Virus record (IMG/VR): IMGVR_UViG_3300034092_001682
Coordinates: 1-27,404 of that record
Source of the DNA: a virus
Strand: one strand, 5' to 3'
Length of the DNA: 27,404 nt
Positions 10,976 through 19,054 of this stretch are shown here, in pieces. Within the stretch, counting starts at the first letter, position 1. Every line of letters begins with the position of its first letter. The notes under the pieces were generated by a model that was not told where the DNA came from, did not search any database, and worked only from the letters and a program-made list of their open reading frames with translations. Position numbers and translations under genes: made by a program.

Positions 10976-11364
10976 TATTTGATAGATAAAGGTTGTACAG
11001 GATCAGGAACAATGCAATATTCGCTCTCTGGGTACTTCGCGCAGAAAGTTTTTAAATAAAGGCTGTCATCCCCCGAAAAAGTATGCACTCCGCACGGCTT
11101 TGGGAACACCTCAAACGGGGCAAAACTTGCGGGGGGTTCTGCATAGAATAGAATGTCAACCGCCCATTTGTCGCTTTGCTTTGTGCAAACGAGTTTGTCA
11201 TCTTCCGTTCCCCACTCTAAACAAATAAACCCAATTTCAACAACTGCGCAATCTTTCCAAGTTGTCACGGTTTCCCCGTCGGGCGTGGTTGTGGTTTGTT
11301 GTATGTCTTTTTGAAGGGTTGCCCATTCGGTAGGGGTAAACTCGAACTTATTAAAGGATTTCAT
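10975..11364 (-). CDS. Hypothetical protein after the tail fibre, 129 residues
   Basis: 129-residue soluble protein, MKSFNKFEFTPTEWATLQ at the start. Its six cysteines, in FICLEWG, KLVCTK, KPCGVH and TFCAKYPESEYCIV among others, are unusual for this window. I do not recognise a family. It follows the fibre gene by 4 bases, so it is probably co-expressed late. Candidates are a fibre chaperone or a minor virion protein; both are guesses from position. No signal peptide is visible, so the cysteines are more likely metal ligands or free thiols than secreted disulfides. Confidence 0.7.
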   Translation of the reverse strand: MKSFNKFEFTPTEWATLQKDIQQTTTTPDGETVTTWKDCAVVEIGFICLEWGTEDDKLVCTKQSDKWAVDILFYAEPPASFAPFEVFPKPCGVHTFSGDDSLYLKTFCAKYPESEYCIVPDPVQPLSIK

Positions 11365-11368
11365 TGTG

Positions 11369-13063
11369 TTAAATTGTGGTTAGTGAGGCAAGTTCTGCGT
11401 TTGTTAGGCGGGTTTTGAAAAGGACGGCTTCGTTAATTTGATATTGACTTACATAATTACTTGATGCTTGATAATCCAAATATAAATCAGCCATAGCACT
11501 AACAGTTCCGCTTGTGTCTGTCCCTATTTGTATGCCGTTAATATATAATACAAAATCATTATTTTTATAAGCAGCCGCAATTTTGACACGATTGCCTAAT
11601 GTATAAAAATTATTTGATGTGCTTATATTGCATTGAACGGAACTTCCATCAAAAATCACATATCTAATTGCGCTAATTGACCCAAGAAAAACAATATATT
11701 GTTGCGCTTGATTAATATTACCTCCACTTGTAAAAATAGACAAAGGGATTGCTTCGCTAAATGTGTTATAATTATTTACAATACAATCAACAAACATAAC
11801 CCCCTCCGTCTGCCCAATCAACGAACTAATGCCCGTCTTAAAACACGCATCCGCAACCCTTGTTGCACTTGCTGATGTGGTGGGGATGTAGGATGTGGGG
11901 TATGATGATTGCTCGGCTTGTGCGCCCCAAATATAAATGCCTTTACTGCCGTCACCCGCAAAAATAAAACTTGTACCATTTTCCGATAAAGCAATAATGC
12001 TGTAAATAGTACTCCAATTAGAAGTACCCGACGAAACTACACACCTATACCAACCATTGCCGACGCTTTGTATTGATGCGGTTAATGTGCTTGTATTTTG
12101 AGAAATAGTACCATTTGACAAATTAAAAAATGCCCCTTGACTTGCTGAGCCATTGTCATAACCTAAAAAAATGTAATTGTATTCGCCCGCCTTTGCATAA
12201 ATACTTAATGTTGCGGGTGAAGTTGAAGTAATTGTATTATCAAAAACACTATGGTCGCTATTGTCTGTATTTGCAATTGCCTTATCCGCGTTCTGCGTTC
12301 CGTCTGGACTTGTAATTGCATTTGCAGTAATTGAAGTGCGCAATTTTGCCCAAGTTGATTGTGAAAAATCTTCCGAATTTCTTAAAACATTCGTACTTTG
12401 CTTTTCAAGGAGTAACGATGGACACCCGCCCCCGCCATTTTGATAAGTTAATCTTGGTACATTTAAGCGGTCGGTAGTGGGGAAGTAGGGTTTGGCGGTG
12501 CTTCCAACATTGATTTGAAATCCCCAAATGTATACAATCTCGCCACTCGTTGCACTTTCGGGTGCTTCGACTCCGACATTGACATTTCCGTTTATATTTG
12601 CGGTAATGGTTAATTGTTGCCATTCTCCCGTCATTACGGTAAAAACTGCAGAGCTACTAATACGAATAGAACAATTTTTGCCTATTGCCGTTCCCGTTGC
12701 TTTTACATAACAAGTTGCAGTATAAACTTGGTTTGTTCCATTAAAAGATTGGTAAATATATGGGTCGGAATCAGTTGCCTCAAATTTTGCGGCGGTTGTA
12801 GTTCCGTTAGGGGCGACTGCAAAATTATCGGTAAAAGTTCCGTTTTTTGGTGTATAAATTGCGTTTGTGAATTGCTCCGAATAGGTAGCCAAATTCCACG
12901 GGCAAACCTCCACCAACCCCGCACTATTTATTCGTGTTCCGTTGGATGCACGGGTGAAACTTAAATCGCCGCTTCCGTCGGACGGCACCACACTATAGAC
13001 CGTGTCCTCTTTATACCCCGAAGGTATAACTACGAGACTCGCCTTATTTAATAAATCGCTCAT
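11369..13063 (-). CDS. Tail fibre / receptor-binding protein with tandem carbohydrate-binding-like modules and LamG-like end
   Basis: 564-residue adhesin-like protein. The N-terminus has the phage-fibre block LSFTRASNGTRINSAGLVEV (34-53). Two similar modules follow: about 60-197, from YSEQFTN to YIWGFQINVG...FPTT, and about 229-396, from NSEDFSQ to YIWGAQAEQ...YIPTT. Between them is the CPSLLLEKQSTNVL block (214-227) known from phage fibres. The last ~140 residues (about 420-564, GVMFVDCIV...AAAYKNNDFVLYINGIQIGTDT...FKTRLTNAEL) look like a laminin-G/concanavalin-type lectin fold. It probably binds a surface glycan. It lies 3 bases after the 51-residue gene and is more AT-rich than neighbouring tail genes. 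Modules and position make a fibre likely; the ligand is unknown. Confidence 0.8.
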   Translation of the reverse strand: MSDLLNKASLVVIPSGYKEDTVYSVVPSDGSGDLSFTRASNGTRINSAGLVEVCPWNLATYSEQFTNAIYTPKNGTFTDNFAVAPNGTTTAAKFEATDSDPYIYQSFNGTNQVYTATCYVKATGTAIGKNCSIRISSSAVFTVMTGEWQQLTITANINGNVNVGVEAPESATSGEIVYIWGFQINVGSTAKPYFPTTDRLNVPRLTYQNGGGGCPSLLLEKQSTNVLRNSEDFSQSTWAKLRTSITANAITSPDGTQNADKAIANTDNSDHSVFDNTITSTSPATLSIYAKAGEYNYIFLGYDNGSASQGAFFNLSNGTISQNTSTLTASIQSVGNGWYRCVVSSGTSNWSTIYSIIALSENGTSFIFAGDGSKGIYIWGAQAEQSSYPTSYIPTTSASATRVADACFKTGISSLIGQTEGVMFVDCIVNNYNTFSEAIPLSIFTSGGNINQAQQYIVFLGSISAIRYVIFDGSSVQCNISTSNNFYTLGNRVKIAAAYKNNDFVLYINGIQIGTDTSGTVSAMADLYLDYQASSNYVSQYQINEAVLFKTRLTNAELASLTTI

Positions 13064-13066
13064 TTT

Positions 13067-13222
13067 TTATAAGTTGTTAAGTTTTCGAAGTAAACAGCCG
13101 ATGCCTTCGTAATAGCCACCGTCAGCATTAACGCGCGACTTATACAACTTAACCAGAGCCCAGCCCTGCCCTTTGTATGCCGTGCCTCGCGTGCCAAGTC
13201 CGAGGTTTTGACTTACTAGCAT
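13067..13222 (-). CDS. Short tail protein sharing a GGYxEGxGCLLxKL module with the tail-tip protein
   Basis: 51-residue gene filling the gap between the 92-residue protein and the fibre. The ATG at 13222 comes one base after the preceding stop, and TAA at 13069-13067 is 3 bases before the fibre ATG. Its C-terminal half (25-51, KLYKSRVNADGGYYEGIGCL and on) matches residues 35-61 of the 836-residue tail-tip protein at 17 of 27 positions, including L-Y, R-V, GGY-EG-GCLL-KL. DNA similarity is low, so the match is old and selected at protein level. The two proteins may dock on the same partner. The N-terminus (GTRGTAYKGQGWALV) is unique. Function unknown. Confidence 0.78.
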   Translation of the reverse strand: MLVSQNLGLGTRGTAYKGQGWALVKLYKSRVNADGGYYEGIGCLLRKLNNL

Positions 13223-13223
13223 T

Positions 13224-13502
13224 TTAGTAACCGATTACAGAACCAGAACTAATAACGAAGCCAGTAATTTTATTACCCTTACCCGCTGGCAAATAAGCCC
13301 CCTGCTGGAAAGTAACGCCGCTCATTCCGCGGGCGCTCAATACATTGGTAGCCGTGCCGTTCTCTTGGGTTACGGTAAAAGAAGTAAATACAGTGTCCTC
13401 GGTGGGTACAACCGCGTCGTAACTAACTGAGGTAACTGTTGCAGCCGCGTGGTATTTAAAACCCTGCGAGCCTGCTATAATGTCTGCGCTTGCTTGTGCC
13501 AT
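13224..13502 (-). CDS. Small structural protein, 92 residues
   Basis: 92-residue protein: MAQASADIIAGSQGF, then alternating beta-type segments rich in Val, Thr and Gly (ATVTSVSYDAVVPTEDTVFTSFTVTQENG), ending GNKITGFVISSGSVIGY. It resembles small beta-sandwich minor virion proteins but I cannot name a family. It is the first gene after one of the two composite late promoters. The ATG at 13502 lies 4 bases from the -7 box, so the mRNA would be leaderless and expression probably high. Given that strong promoter, it may be an abundant fibre base or decoration protein; this is inference. Confidence 0.7.
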   Translation of the reverse strand: MAQASADIIAGSQGFKYHAAATVTSVSYDAVVPTEDTVFTSFTVTQENGTATNVLSARGMSGVTFQQGAYLPAGKGNKITGFVISSGSVIGY

Positions 13503-13506
13503 ACCT

Positions 13507-13541
13507 CAAAAATAGCAACGCAATTGCGTAACATTTGCAAC
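13507..13541 (-). promoter_or_regulatory. Composite late promoter, copy 1
   Basis: Minus strand: GTTGCAAATGTTACG (13541-13527), 12 bases, TATTTTTG (13514-13507), 4 bases, ATG (13502). The portal gene has the same elements with identical spacing. The TTG-to--7 spacer is 23 bases, at the upper end for Bacteroidota. The extended GTTGyAAATGTTACG block may bind a phage activator. It fills the 43-base gap. Confidence 0.8.
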
Positions 13542-13545
13542 TAAT

Positions 13546-16056
13546 TTACACGGTTGCAATAATGTACCATACAGCCCCGTCGCAGATAATTGTTTTGCTG
13601 CCGTAGTGGTTGCCTATTGTTGTGCTGCCTGCTCCGCTTATATTATAACCGTTGCCGCTAATTGTTACAACGTTGCCGTTATTTACTTTAATAAAGTAGT
13701 ACTTTTTGCCTTTGCTATCTGGCGCAGGTGGTAAATTGATTGTTACGTTGCCATCGGTAGAATCGCAGAGTATTGTTTCGTAACCGTTCGTAATAGTATG
13801 CGTTCCTGCTGTGTAGGTAACTGGCGCGTTATGCTCTTGCAGGTGCCAAACCATTTGCTCATCGGCGTAATTGTACTGCACCATTACCTCGTAGCGAGTA
13901 TTTTGTGTAGGCACTTCAACCGCGCCGCCGTTTGCCTCATTTACTAGGTGATCCAACACCAGAGCAGGCGTGCGCTGTACTGAATCATTTAAGCGGCCGA
14001 TTTGTTCCTCGTGGTAATTCACGCGATCCTTTAACCCTGTGCCAACTTTAAGCCCTTCGCCGCTAGAGGTTAAACCTGTGTATACTGGAATCAACCCCAA
14101 CCACTCGCCTGCCCATTGCTCAGAGCGTGCGCTGTATACTGCCCCATTAAACAGCCATTTATAAGTGTCGAAATACAGGGATTTAATCGCTGTCAAAGTT
14201 CCAGCATCCACCCAAGTGCCTTGTATAGTTGGGACGAAATCCTTATACAACCCTGCAACACCTTCCCCAAGCATCTCGGTAGGTGATCCGTGGCTTGTCG
14301 AATCCCAACCCCCATACCAATCGTCTGCAATTACCCACTGATTGCTGGAGTTGTAGGCCTCAATATTGCCTATCGCGTATTTGCTTGAGCTATAGTAATA
14401 TTTCGGCTCTAGAATTATCGGCGTAGAGTTTACAGCGTTTGCACTGTCTGGCGTGTAGGTTTCGGTTACGTTAAAAGTGAAATCTGGGTTTTGGTAGGGC
14501 GAAGCGTCTCCAAAAGCAACCTGAATACTGCCCCAAAATTCTTTGATTGTAGAATTGTAGCCGCTTGCATTTCCAAAAACATTATAAGTTGTTTTTGTAG
14601 CCGCTACCTGTGTAACTTCAACGTTTAAAGTTGTAAATCCTGCAGGCGCTGTGCTTACCTGCTTATCAAACACAAAACTAGTCCACGTTGTGCTCTGTAA
14701 ATCCGTTTTAATTTTTTCGTATCTTGCGGGCACTACGGTGCCAGTTACCCAGTAAAAATTTGTATTGTCTAGGATTTTTTTGTTACCGCTGGAATCCGTA
14801 AGCCAAATTTTAATAGCTACAATACTCTCATCTTCTGGCCCTGTTGGCGAGGTTGTAAAAATAAAGCGCTGAAATTTGATAGCAAACCTAATACGCAGCG
14901 GAGCCTCATCTGGATTTGTTCCTGTGGGAATTTGCGTAAACGCTTTGTTTAAAAGCGCGTCGGTTTTGTTTTGATAAGTCCGATAAACTCCCGTCCCTAG
15001 CATCCGCTCCGTGTCAACTTGCACGTATTTTGCAGCCGCCTGATAACTCAGCGAAGGCTTCGCGATCCATTGCGGGCGTGCATCGGTTCCAAGTTGTACC
15101 GTATGCAAATAGGAGCCAGTCCCAATATATTGCAGAGTATAGGTAAACTGGCGATATGCCACAGTTGTATCTAAATACTCGGCCGCAGAAACTAGCCAAT
15201 ACTGCCCAGATTCCAACAAAAAACGAGCCTGTAAGATATCGCAAAGCTGCGCAAGTGCTGCCTTGCAATCCAGCATATTATTGTCGGCATATTGGAAAGC
15301 GTCGACGTCGGTAGCTTTAATATCTTTAAATTGGTCGTAATCGCTCACGAAAGTATTTAGGTCAACCTGTAGCAAGTCGATTCCCTTGCGCACTGCATCC
15401 GTTGAGTAAGGAGCCACGGCGTCGCGTAAATAGTCGGTATTTGTAGCGTTTACTACCCAGTAATCTTTGAGAGCTAGCACGTCCAAGCAACGCCTAAATA
15501 ATTGCGCTACAGTTATTTTGCCATCCGTAAACCACGAGGCTTGCACTTTGTACCCGCTCAAAAGTTCCAAGCCATCCACAGCAGCAAGCGAAATAATCGG
15601 CTTGGCTTGTATTGCCTCGCGCAAAAAAGTCATCTGATCCGCGAGCACCCTGCCAACGTGCTGAAGTACGTCATCCTGATAAATTAAGACCGCCCAATAT
15701 TGCTCAGTATTTGTGGCAATAGCTTTGAACTCACCCAAAATCGTATCGAGTGGAATCACCCAATAGCTTGTACTGCGCGAGGGGCGGATAGCATTTTCAT
15801 AAAAAGTATCGCCTTCGCCCTCTCTCTCTATTTCGTAGCCAACGCCTCCAAGCGTCAACTCAATTGAACTATTAAGCCCCTGCAGCTTTTCCAATAGACA
15901 CCCTGCGCCCTCCTGATATCCCCCTGCGGCTTTCACTCGGGCGGCGTAAAGCCTTGCCTGTATCTCTGGTGTGGTACCTGTTGGCCCGTCCCAAATTTCA
16001 ACCCTGTGCAGTTTACCTGTAATAGAATAAAAAGAGCCGTAGTATTTGCGTGCCAT
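13546..16056 (-). CDS. Tail-tip / baseplate hub protein with C-terminal fibre-like module
   Basis: 836-residue structural protein directly after the tape measure, where the tail-tip or hub protein is expected. The N-terminus (YYGSFYSITGKLHRVEIWD) looks like the first strands of a distal-tail or hub domain. Residues 35-61 (RLYAARVKAAGGYQEG, then GCLLEKL) are the module shared with the 51-residue gene. Residues about 75-320 (VGYEIEREGEGDTFY...IPLDTILGEF...LLESGQYWLVSAAEY) resemble hub proteins of Bacteroidota siphophages. The last ~85 residues (TILCDSTDGNVTINLPPAP...VTISGNGYNISGAGSTT...WYIIATV) form a repeat type typical of fibre ends, so attachment functions may be fused to the hub. A TAAATTCG box lies 4 bases before the ATG. 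Structural role likely, exact position inferred. Confidence 0.75.
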   Translation of the reverse strand: MARKYYGSFYSITGKLHRVEIWDGPTGTTPEIQARLYAARVKAAGGYQEGAGCLLEKLQGLNSSIELTLGGVGYEIEREGEGDTFYENAIRPSRSTSYWVIPLDTILGEFKAIATNTEQYWAVLIYQDDVLQHVGRVLADQMTFLREAIQAKPIISLAAVDGLELLSGYKVQASWFTDGKITVAQLFRRCLDVLALKDYWVVNATNTDYLRDAVAPYSTDAVRKGIDLLQVDLNTFVSDYDQFKDIKATDVDAFQYADNNMLDCKAALAQLCDILQARFLLESGQYWLVSAAEYLDTTVAYRQFTYTLQYIGTGSYLHTVQLGTDARPQWIAKPSLSYQAAAKYVQVDTERMLGTGVYRTYQNKTDALLNKAFTQIPTGTNPDEAPLRIRFAIKFQRFIFTTSPTGPEDESIVAIKIWLTDSSGNKKILDNTNFYWVTGTVVPARYEKIKTDLQSTTWTSFVFDKQVSTAPAGFTTLNVEVTQVAATKTTYNVFGNASGYNSTIKEFWGSIQVAFGDASPYQNPDFTFNVTETYTPDSANAVNSTPIILEPKYYYSSSKYAIGNIEAYNSSNQWVIADDWYGGWDSTSHGSPTEMLGEGVAGLYKDFVPTIQGTWVDAGTLTAIKSLYFDTYKWLFNGAVYSARSEQWAGEWLGLIPVYTGLTSSGEGLKVGTGLKDRVNYHEEQIGRLNDSVQRTPALVLDHLVNEANGGAVEVPTQNTRYEVMVQYNYADEQMVWHLQEHNAPVTYTAGTHTITNGYETILCDSTDGNVTINLPPAPDSKGKKYYFIKVNNGNVVTISGNGYNISGAGSTTIGNHYGSKTIICDGAVWYIIATV

Positions 16057-16060
16057 ATTG

Positions 16061-16068
16061 CGAATTTA
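16061..16068 (-). promoter_or_regulatory. Possible -7 box before the tail-tip gene
   Basis: Minus strand TAAATTCG, ending 4 bases before the ATG at 16056. The distance equals that of the two composite late promoters, and it shares the C variant (TTCG) with the portal box. No matching upstream block is found at the right distance, and the box overlaps the 3' end of the tape-measure gene. It is therefore weaker evidence. Confidence 0.4.
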
Positions 16069-18312
16069 CCCCCTTTTGCTGTCTTTATTGTAACGCTCCA
16101 ACACAATCGCCAAATCTCGGCCTGTAATTGTTGTACTTGCTACAAATCCGCTGCTGTCTGAAGTGTTTAGCAACCCCTGCAATTTATCCAGCGGCGCAAT
16201 AACCTCGGGATTACTACGAGCGTTTGGATATTCGCCCATAAGTCCCAACGTCGGCCCTGAAACAATACCACCGTCAGCGAAGGCCGTAACGTCTGGCCCC
16301 TCTTTTAAAGAGTTGCGCACGATGGCTGCCCCTGCAATCAAAGCAATACCTGCAACCGCTGCCCCTGCAGGATTTGTAAGTATTAATTTTTGGAAAGCGT
16401 CAGAAGCTACAGCCGTAGCAATCAAAGCCTTACCGAGGGCGTCCATAAAGGCAGCAATTGCCCCTAGCATATTTTTACCGAAATTTTTGCCTGCGTCTTT
16501 TTCTCCTGTGGCAAGATCCCCGAGGAACTGGCCAAAAGATACAGCCGCTTGGGTTTGCAAAGTAGCAAAGGCTGCGTTTGCCTGTTGTAGCGCTATCTCT
16601 GTTTTGTCTGCCCAAGCCTGAGTGTCAACCGCTGCAGCATATTGCGCCGCCTTTTGCTTTTGGAACGCCTCGCTAGAGCGGTCAGCCATCGCCTCAAACT
16701 TTGGAGGCAGGGCGTCGATAGTTGTGGCAATTACTTGCGCATCCTGTGCAATCTCGTCAGCGCCAAAAATATCCTCAGAAGTTAGAGGGCCAGCTTGTTT
16801 AAATTTCTGCTGCGAGGCGCTAATATCGTCAAGCGCTCGCTGCGTTTCTGTTTTGGCTTCAGTGATCGGATCCAGTGGGATAAATTGATTATCTCCGCTG
16901 CCCTTTGTTCTGCCTGTTTTGTCAATAGCCGCCTGCAGTTTTGCAATCTGTTTATCTAGGCTCTCAGCGTCTTTTGCGCCTTGCTTTAGTGAGGTGTTGT
17001 AATTCTTTTGCGAATCGTTTGCCTCGTTAACTTTTGGCGTAAGTAGTGCAACCTGATCACCCGCGTTTTTGATTGCGTTGGTATACAATTGCGTTGCGGC
17101 TGCAGCGTTTTGATTTATGTAAACCTCAGTACCTGCAGCGGCTGCGTTTGCAATCCGTGAGCCTAGCACGGTTTTCATTAACCCATTTTGGGACTTTTGC
17201 GCCTCGTTTATATCCTCAATTCTCTTGAGTTCTATCTCGGCAATCTTCGCAGCGGCTTTGTCAACTATAGCCTTTTGGATGCTTAAATTTATGCTGTCTA
17301 GTACGCGATCGTTTAGCGTTTTTAACCCTGCGGCTGTTTTGATATTTAAGTCATCGACAGCAATCCCAGCGTCTTTAAGAGCCATAAGTGCGCCCTGTCT
17401 TTTCTCTTCGCTTTGAGTAGTGTCGTTAACGATATCGAGATAGGTTTGCAATTCAATAGCAGAACTACGAGCGTCCTGCGTTGCATCTCTTAACTCCTTG
17501 TTTACCTCGCCCTGAATCCTTGCAAATTTTTGTGCCTCAGTTTCAGCCGTTGCAATCGCCACACCTATAGCAGCAATCGCAGCAGCAGCTACTAGATAAG
17601 GGTTTGCTTTGATCCATTGCCCTACATCCTTAGCAGCGTTGGCCAAACCTCCGTACTCCTTTGACAAATCGCGCACCTGCATAGCAGCGGCCGAAAAGTT
17701 AAGAGCTGCGTTAGTTGCCATCAATGCCTTGCGCAGTTCCTCGTTATCGTCTGCCACGATAGCCATAATTGACGATACAGAACTGAATGAGGTAGCCAAT
17801 CCGTTAAGGCTTGCACGAGTTGCCCCGTTTACTGTCTTTTGCTCTCTGGATGCCTTATTTGCGTCCGTGGTGGCTTTGGCTAGTTGTTTCTCCAGTTCTA
17901 TCTCTTTGGCTAGCTCTGCATCCAGTACCTTTTTCTCGTTTACTAAATCCGCAATCCCCAACTTTTGCCCAGCAATGGCAGCCTTTACAGCGTCCATTTC
18001 TTTGCGCAGTGCTCTCTGGCCTTTGATATCGGCGGCAGACATTGCGGCGCTTTTATCGCGAAGGCTTTGGAGTTGCTTTTGATATTCTAGCGTAATTTGT
18101 TTCTGGTCGTTTATTGCTTGACTTACCTCTTTAATTGCATCCCGTACCGACATATTACCCAACGCGCTAGCAATTGCCTCGCCTGCCTTTTGGCTTGCGT
18201 CTTGCATTCTCTGCGCGCCTTTTTCCACCGTCTGCGCGGCGTTGGCGATATTTTTATTTAAACCCGATACGTCTGCACCGAGCGCAATGTTTATACTACT
18301 GTGCGCTGCCAT
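16066..18312 (-). CDS. Tape measure protein
   Basis: 748-residue protein, the second longest gene, in the standard place after the tail chaperones. Long coiled coils cover about 15-150 (KGAQRMQDASQKAGEA; QKQLQSLRDKSAAMSA) and 260-640. There are two hydrophobic stretches: about 238-256 (PYLVAAAAIAAIGVAIATA) and about 645-665 (AAVAGIALIAGAAIV). The end carries the typical FADGGIVSGPTLGLMGE block followed by NPEVIAPLDKL. The protein sets tail length and is threaded through the tube, later helping DNA cross the membrane. By the usual ~0.15 nm per residue, the tail would be roughly 110 nm (inference). It shares one base with the preceding tail-terminator gene. Confidence 0.92.
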   Translation of the reverse strand: MAAHSSINIALGADVSGLNKNIANAAQTVEKGAQRMQDASQKAGEAIASALGNMSVRDAIKEVSQAINDQKQITLEYQKQLQSLRDKSAAMSAADIKGQRALRKEMDAVKAAIAGQKLGIADLVNEKKVLDAELAKEIELEKQLAKATTDANKASREQKTVNGATRASLNGLATSFSSVSSIMAIVADDNEELRKALMATNAALNFSAAAMQVRDLSKEYGGLANAAKDVGQWIKANPYLVAAAAIAAIGVAIATAETEAQKFARIQGEVNKELRDATQDARSSAIELQTYLDIVNDTTQSEEKRQGALMALKDAGIAVDDLNIKTAAGLKTLNDRVLDSINLSIQKAIVDKAAAKIAEIELKRIEDINEAQKSQNGLMKTVLGSRIANAAAAGTEVYINQNAAAATQLYTNAIKNAGDQVALLTPKVNEANDSQKNYNTSLKQGAKDAESLDKQIAKLQAAIDKTGRTKGSGDNQFIPLDPITEAKTETQRALDDISASQQKFKQAGPLTSEDIFGADEIAQDAQVIATTIDALPPKFEAMADRSSEAFQKQKAAQYAAAVDTQAWADKTEIALQQANAAFATLQTQAAVSFGQFLGDLATGEKDAGKNFGKNMLGAIAAFMDALGKALIATAVASDAFQKLILTNPAGAAVAGIALIAGAAIVRNSLKEGPDVTAFADGGIVSGPTLGLMGEYPNARSNPEVIAPLDKLQGLLNTSDSSGFVASTTITGRDLAIVLERYNKDSKRG

Positions 18313-18713
18313 TATCTTGTGTAGTTAATTATAAAGTCCATCCCAATAGTTGACACCCCAGCAAATCCTGCGTTATCGTCCGCAAGGTGCACCTCGCCCT
18401 CATATTCAATAACTTGCACTGGCACCCCGTTAAAAGTGGCAGGAGTTGCTACCTCCATAGCATTGCGCACCAAATCACCCACAGCAATCGCTGAGGCGTA
18501 GGTGGTGGCTACGATCATAACCTGCACCCTCGTAAAATCCGAATGACTTGGCCCGCTCTTTGTCATATTACCCCGATTGCTTACAACTTGGTAAGCGATA
18601 GCAGGTAAGGCGCTAGTTTCTGGGATCCTTAGCGGATTAATTCGAGAGCCTACAACTGCAGTAAGTGCTGAGTTGCTGCTGAGGATATTATAAAGGGCTT
18701 TAACGGCTTTCAC
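18312..18713 (-). CDS. Tail terminator-like protein (DUF3168 family)
   Basis: 133-residue protein matching the DUF3168 group of tail-completion proteins: ALYNILSSNSALTAVVGSRINPLRIPE at the N-terminus, LPAIAYQVV, then RVQVMIVATTYASAIAVGDLVRNAME. The C-terminal strand GVSTIGMDFIINY is also typical. Family members cap the tail tube and join it to the head. The start is GTG at 18713, overlapping the stop of the chaperone extension (GTGA). Its position is odd: this gene normally precedes the tail-tube gene, next to gp10, but here it follows the chaperones and touches the tape measure. The family match is good; the order is discussed as a finding. Confidence 0.8.
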   Translation of the reverse strand: MKAVKALYNILSSNSALTAVVGSRINPLRIPETSALPAIAYQVVSNRGNMTKSGPSHSDFTRVQVMIVATTYASAIAVGDLVRNAMEVATPATFNGVPVQVIEYEGEVHLADDNAGFAGVSTIGMDFIINYTR

Positions 18714-19048
18714 GCTTGAGGGGGTGGGGTTAGTTTGTTAAAAATGTGCTTATACTTTTCAATTTGTTCCTGCACGCTTTCGGCTTGCTGTTCCCACGGG
18801 AAGCGCATAAGCTTTTGCGGCGCGATTGGTTTCTTTAAGTGTGGCGCGATAATAGTGGCGGCAATCCATCGGCTTACTTCCCACTGGTTTTGATATTGTT
18901 GGGTCTGCGCCTTCCGCATCCCGTGCAATCTCAGGCGAAAATAAAAAGGTGAGCAATTGGCAAAATCTGCCTCTAGCATCAACATCTCGCCGTAACCTAT
19001 TTGCTTAAGGCGGTCAAAGGTCAACGGCTCGGCCTTCCCGCCTGTTAC
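18710..19048 (-). CDS. Tail assembly chaperone, frameshift extension (T part of GT)
   Basis: Open frame of 112 codons in the -1 frame relative to the chaperone G gene. It has no ATG near its beginning; TTG at 19024 is the first plausible start codon. From the slippery site it reads VTGGKAEPLTFDRLKQIGYG without a stop, then MLMLEADFANC and a helical KPIAPQKLMRFPWEQQAESVQEQIEKY tail. Fused to the 115-residue G part it gives a protein of 227 residues, comparable in design to lambda gpGT. The extension binds the tail-tube protein in lambda while G binds the tape measure. The FPW near the end resembles the C-terminal block of many GT proteins. The overlap with the next gene (GTGA) implies coupling. 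Confidence 0.85.
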   Translation of the reverse strand, partial: VTGGKAEPLTFDRLKQIGYGEMLMLEADFANCSPFYFRLRLHGMRKAQTQQYQNQWEVSRWIAATIIAPHLKKPIAPQKLMRFPWEQQAESVQEQIEKYKHIFNKLTPPPQA

Positions 19049-19054
19049 TTTCCC
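19045..19054 (-). promoter_or_regulatory. Programmed -1 ribosomal frameshift site
   Basis: Slippery heptamer G GGA AAG (19054-19048) immediately before the TAA stop (19047-19045) of the chaperone G gene. It fits X XXY YYZ and is identical to the lambda G/GT heptamer. Slipping back one base after AAG leads into the open 18710-19048 frame. Having the stop codon directly next to the heptamer should increase pausing. Confidence 0.9.

Noticed and set aside
11369-13063. Diversity-generating retroelement acting on the fibre
   Set aside because: No reverse transcriptase gene or template repeat is visible in the window.
16090-16102. GTTG-N4-GTTAC on the minus strand as the upstream block of a third composite promoter
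   Set aside because: The inner spacing is one base short, the distance to the -7 box is 21 instead of 12 bases, and it lies in tape-measure coding sequence.
16163-18082. Long plus-strand frames opposite the tape measure gene
   Set aside because: They are antisense to an alanine-rich coiled-coil gene, whose codons give open complementary frames rich in Ala, Ser and Cys.
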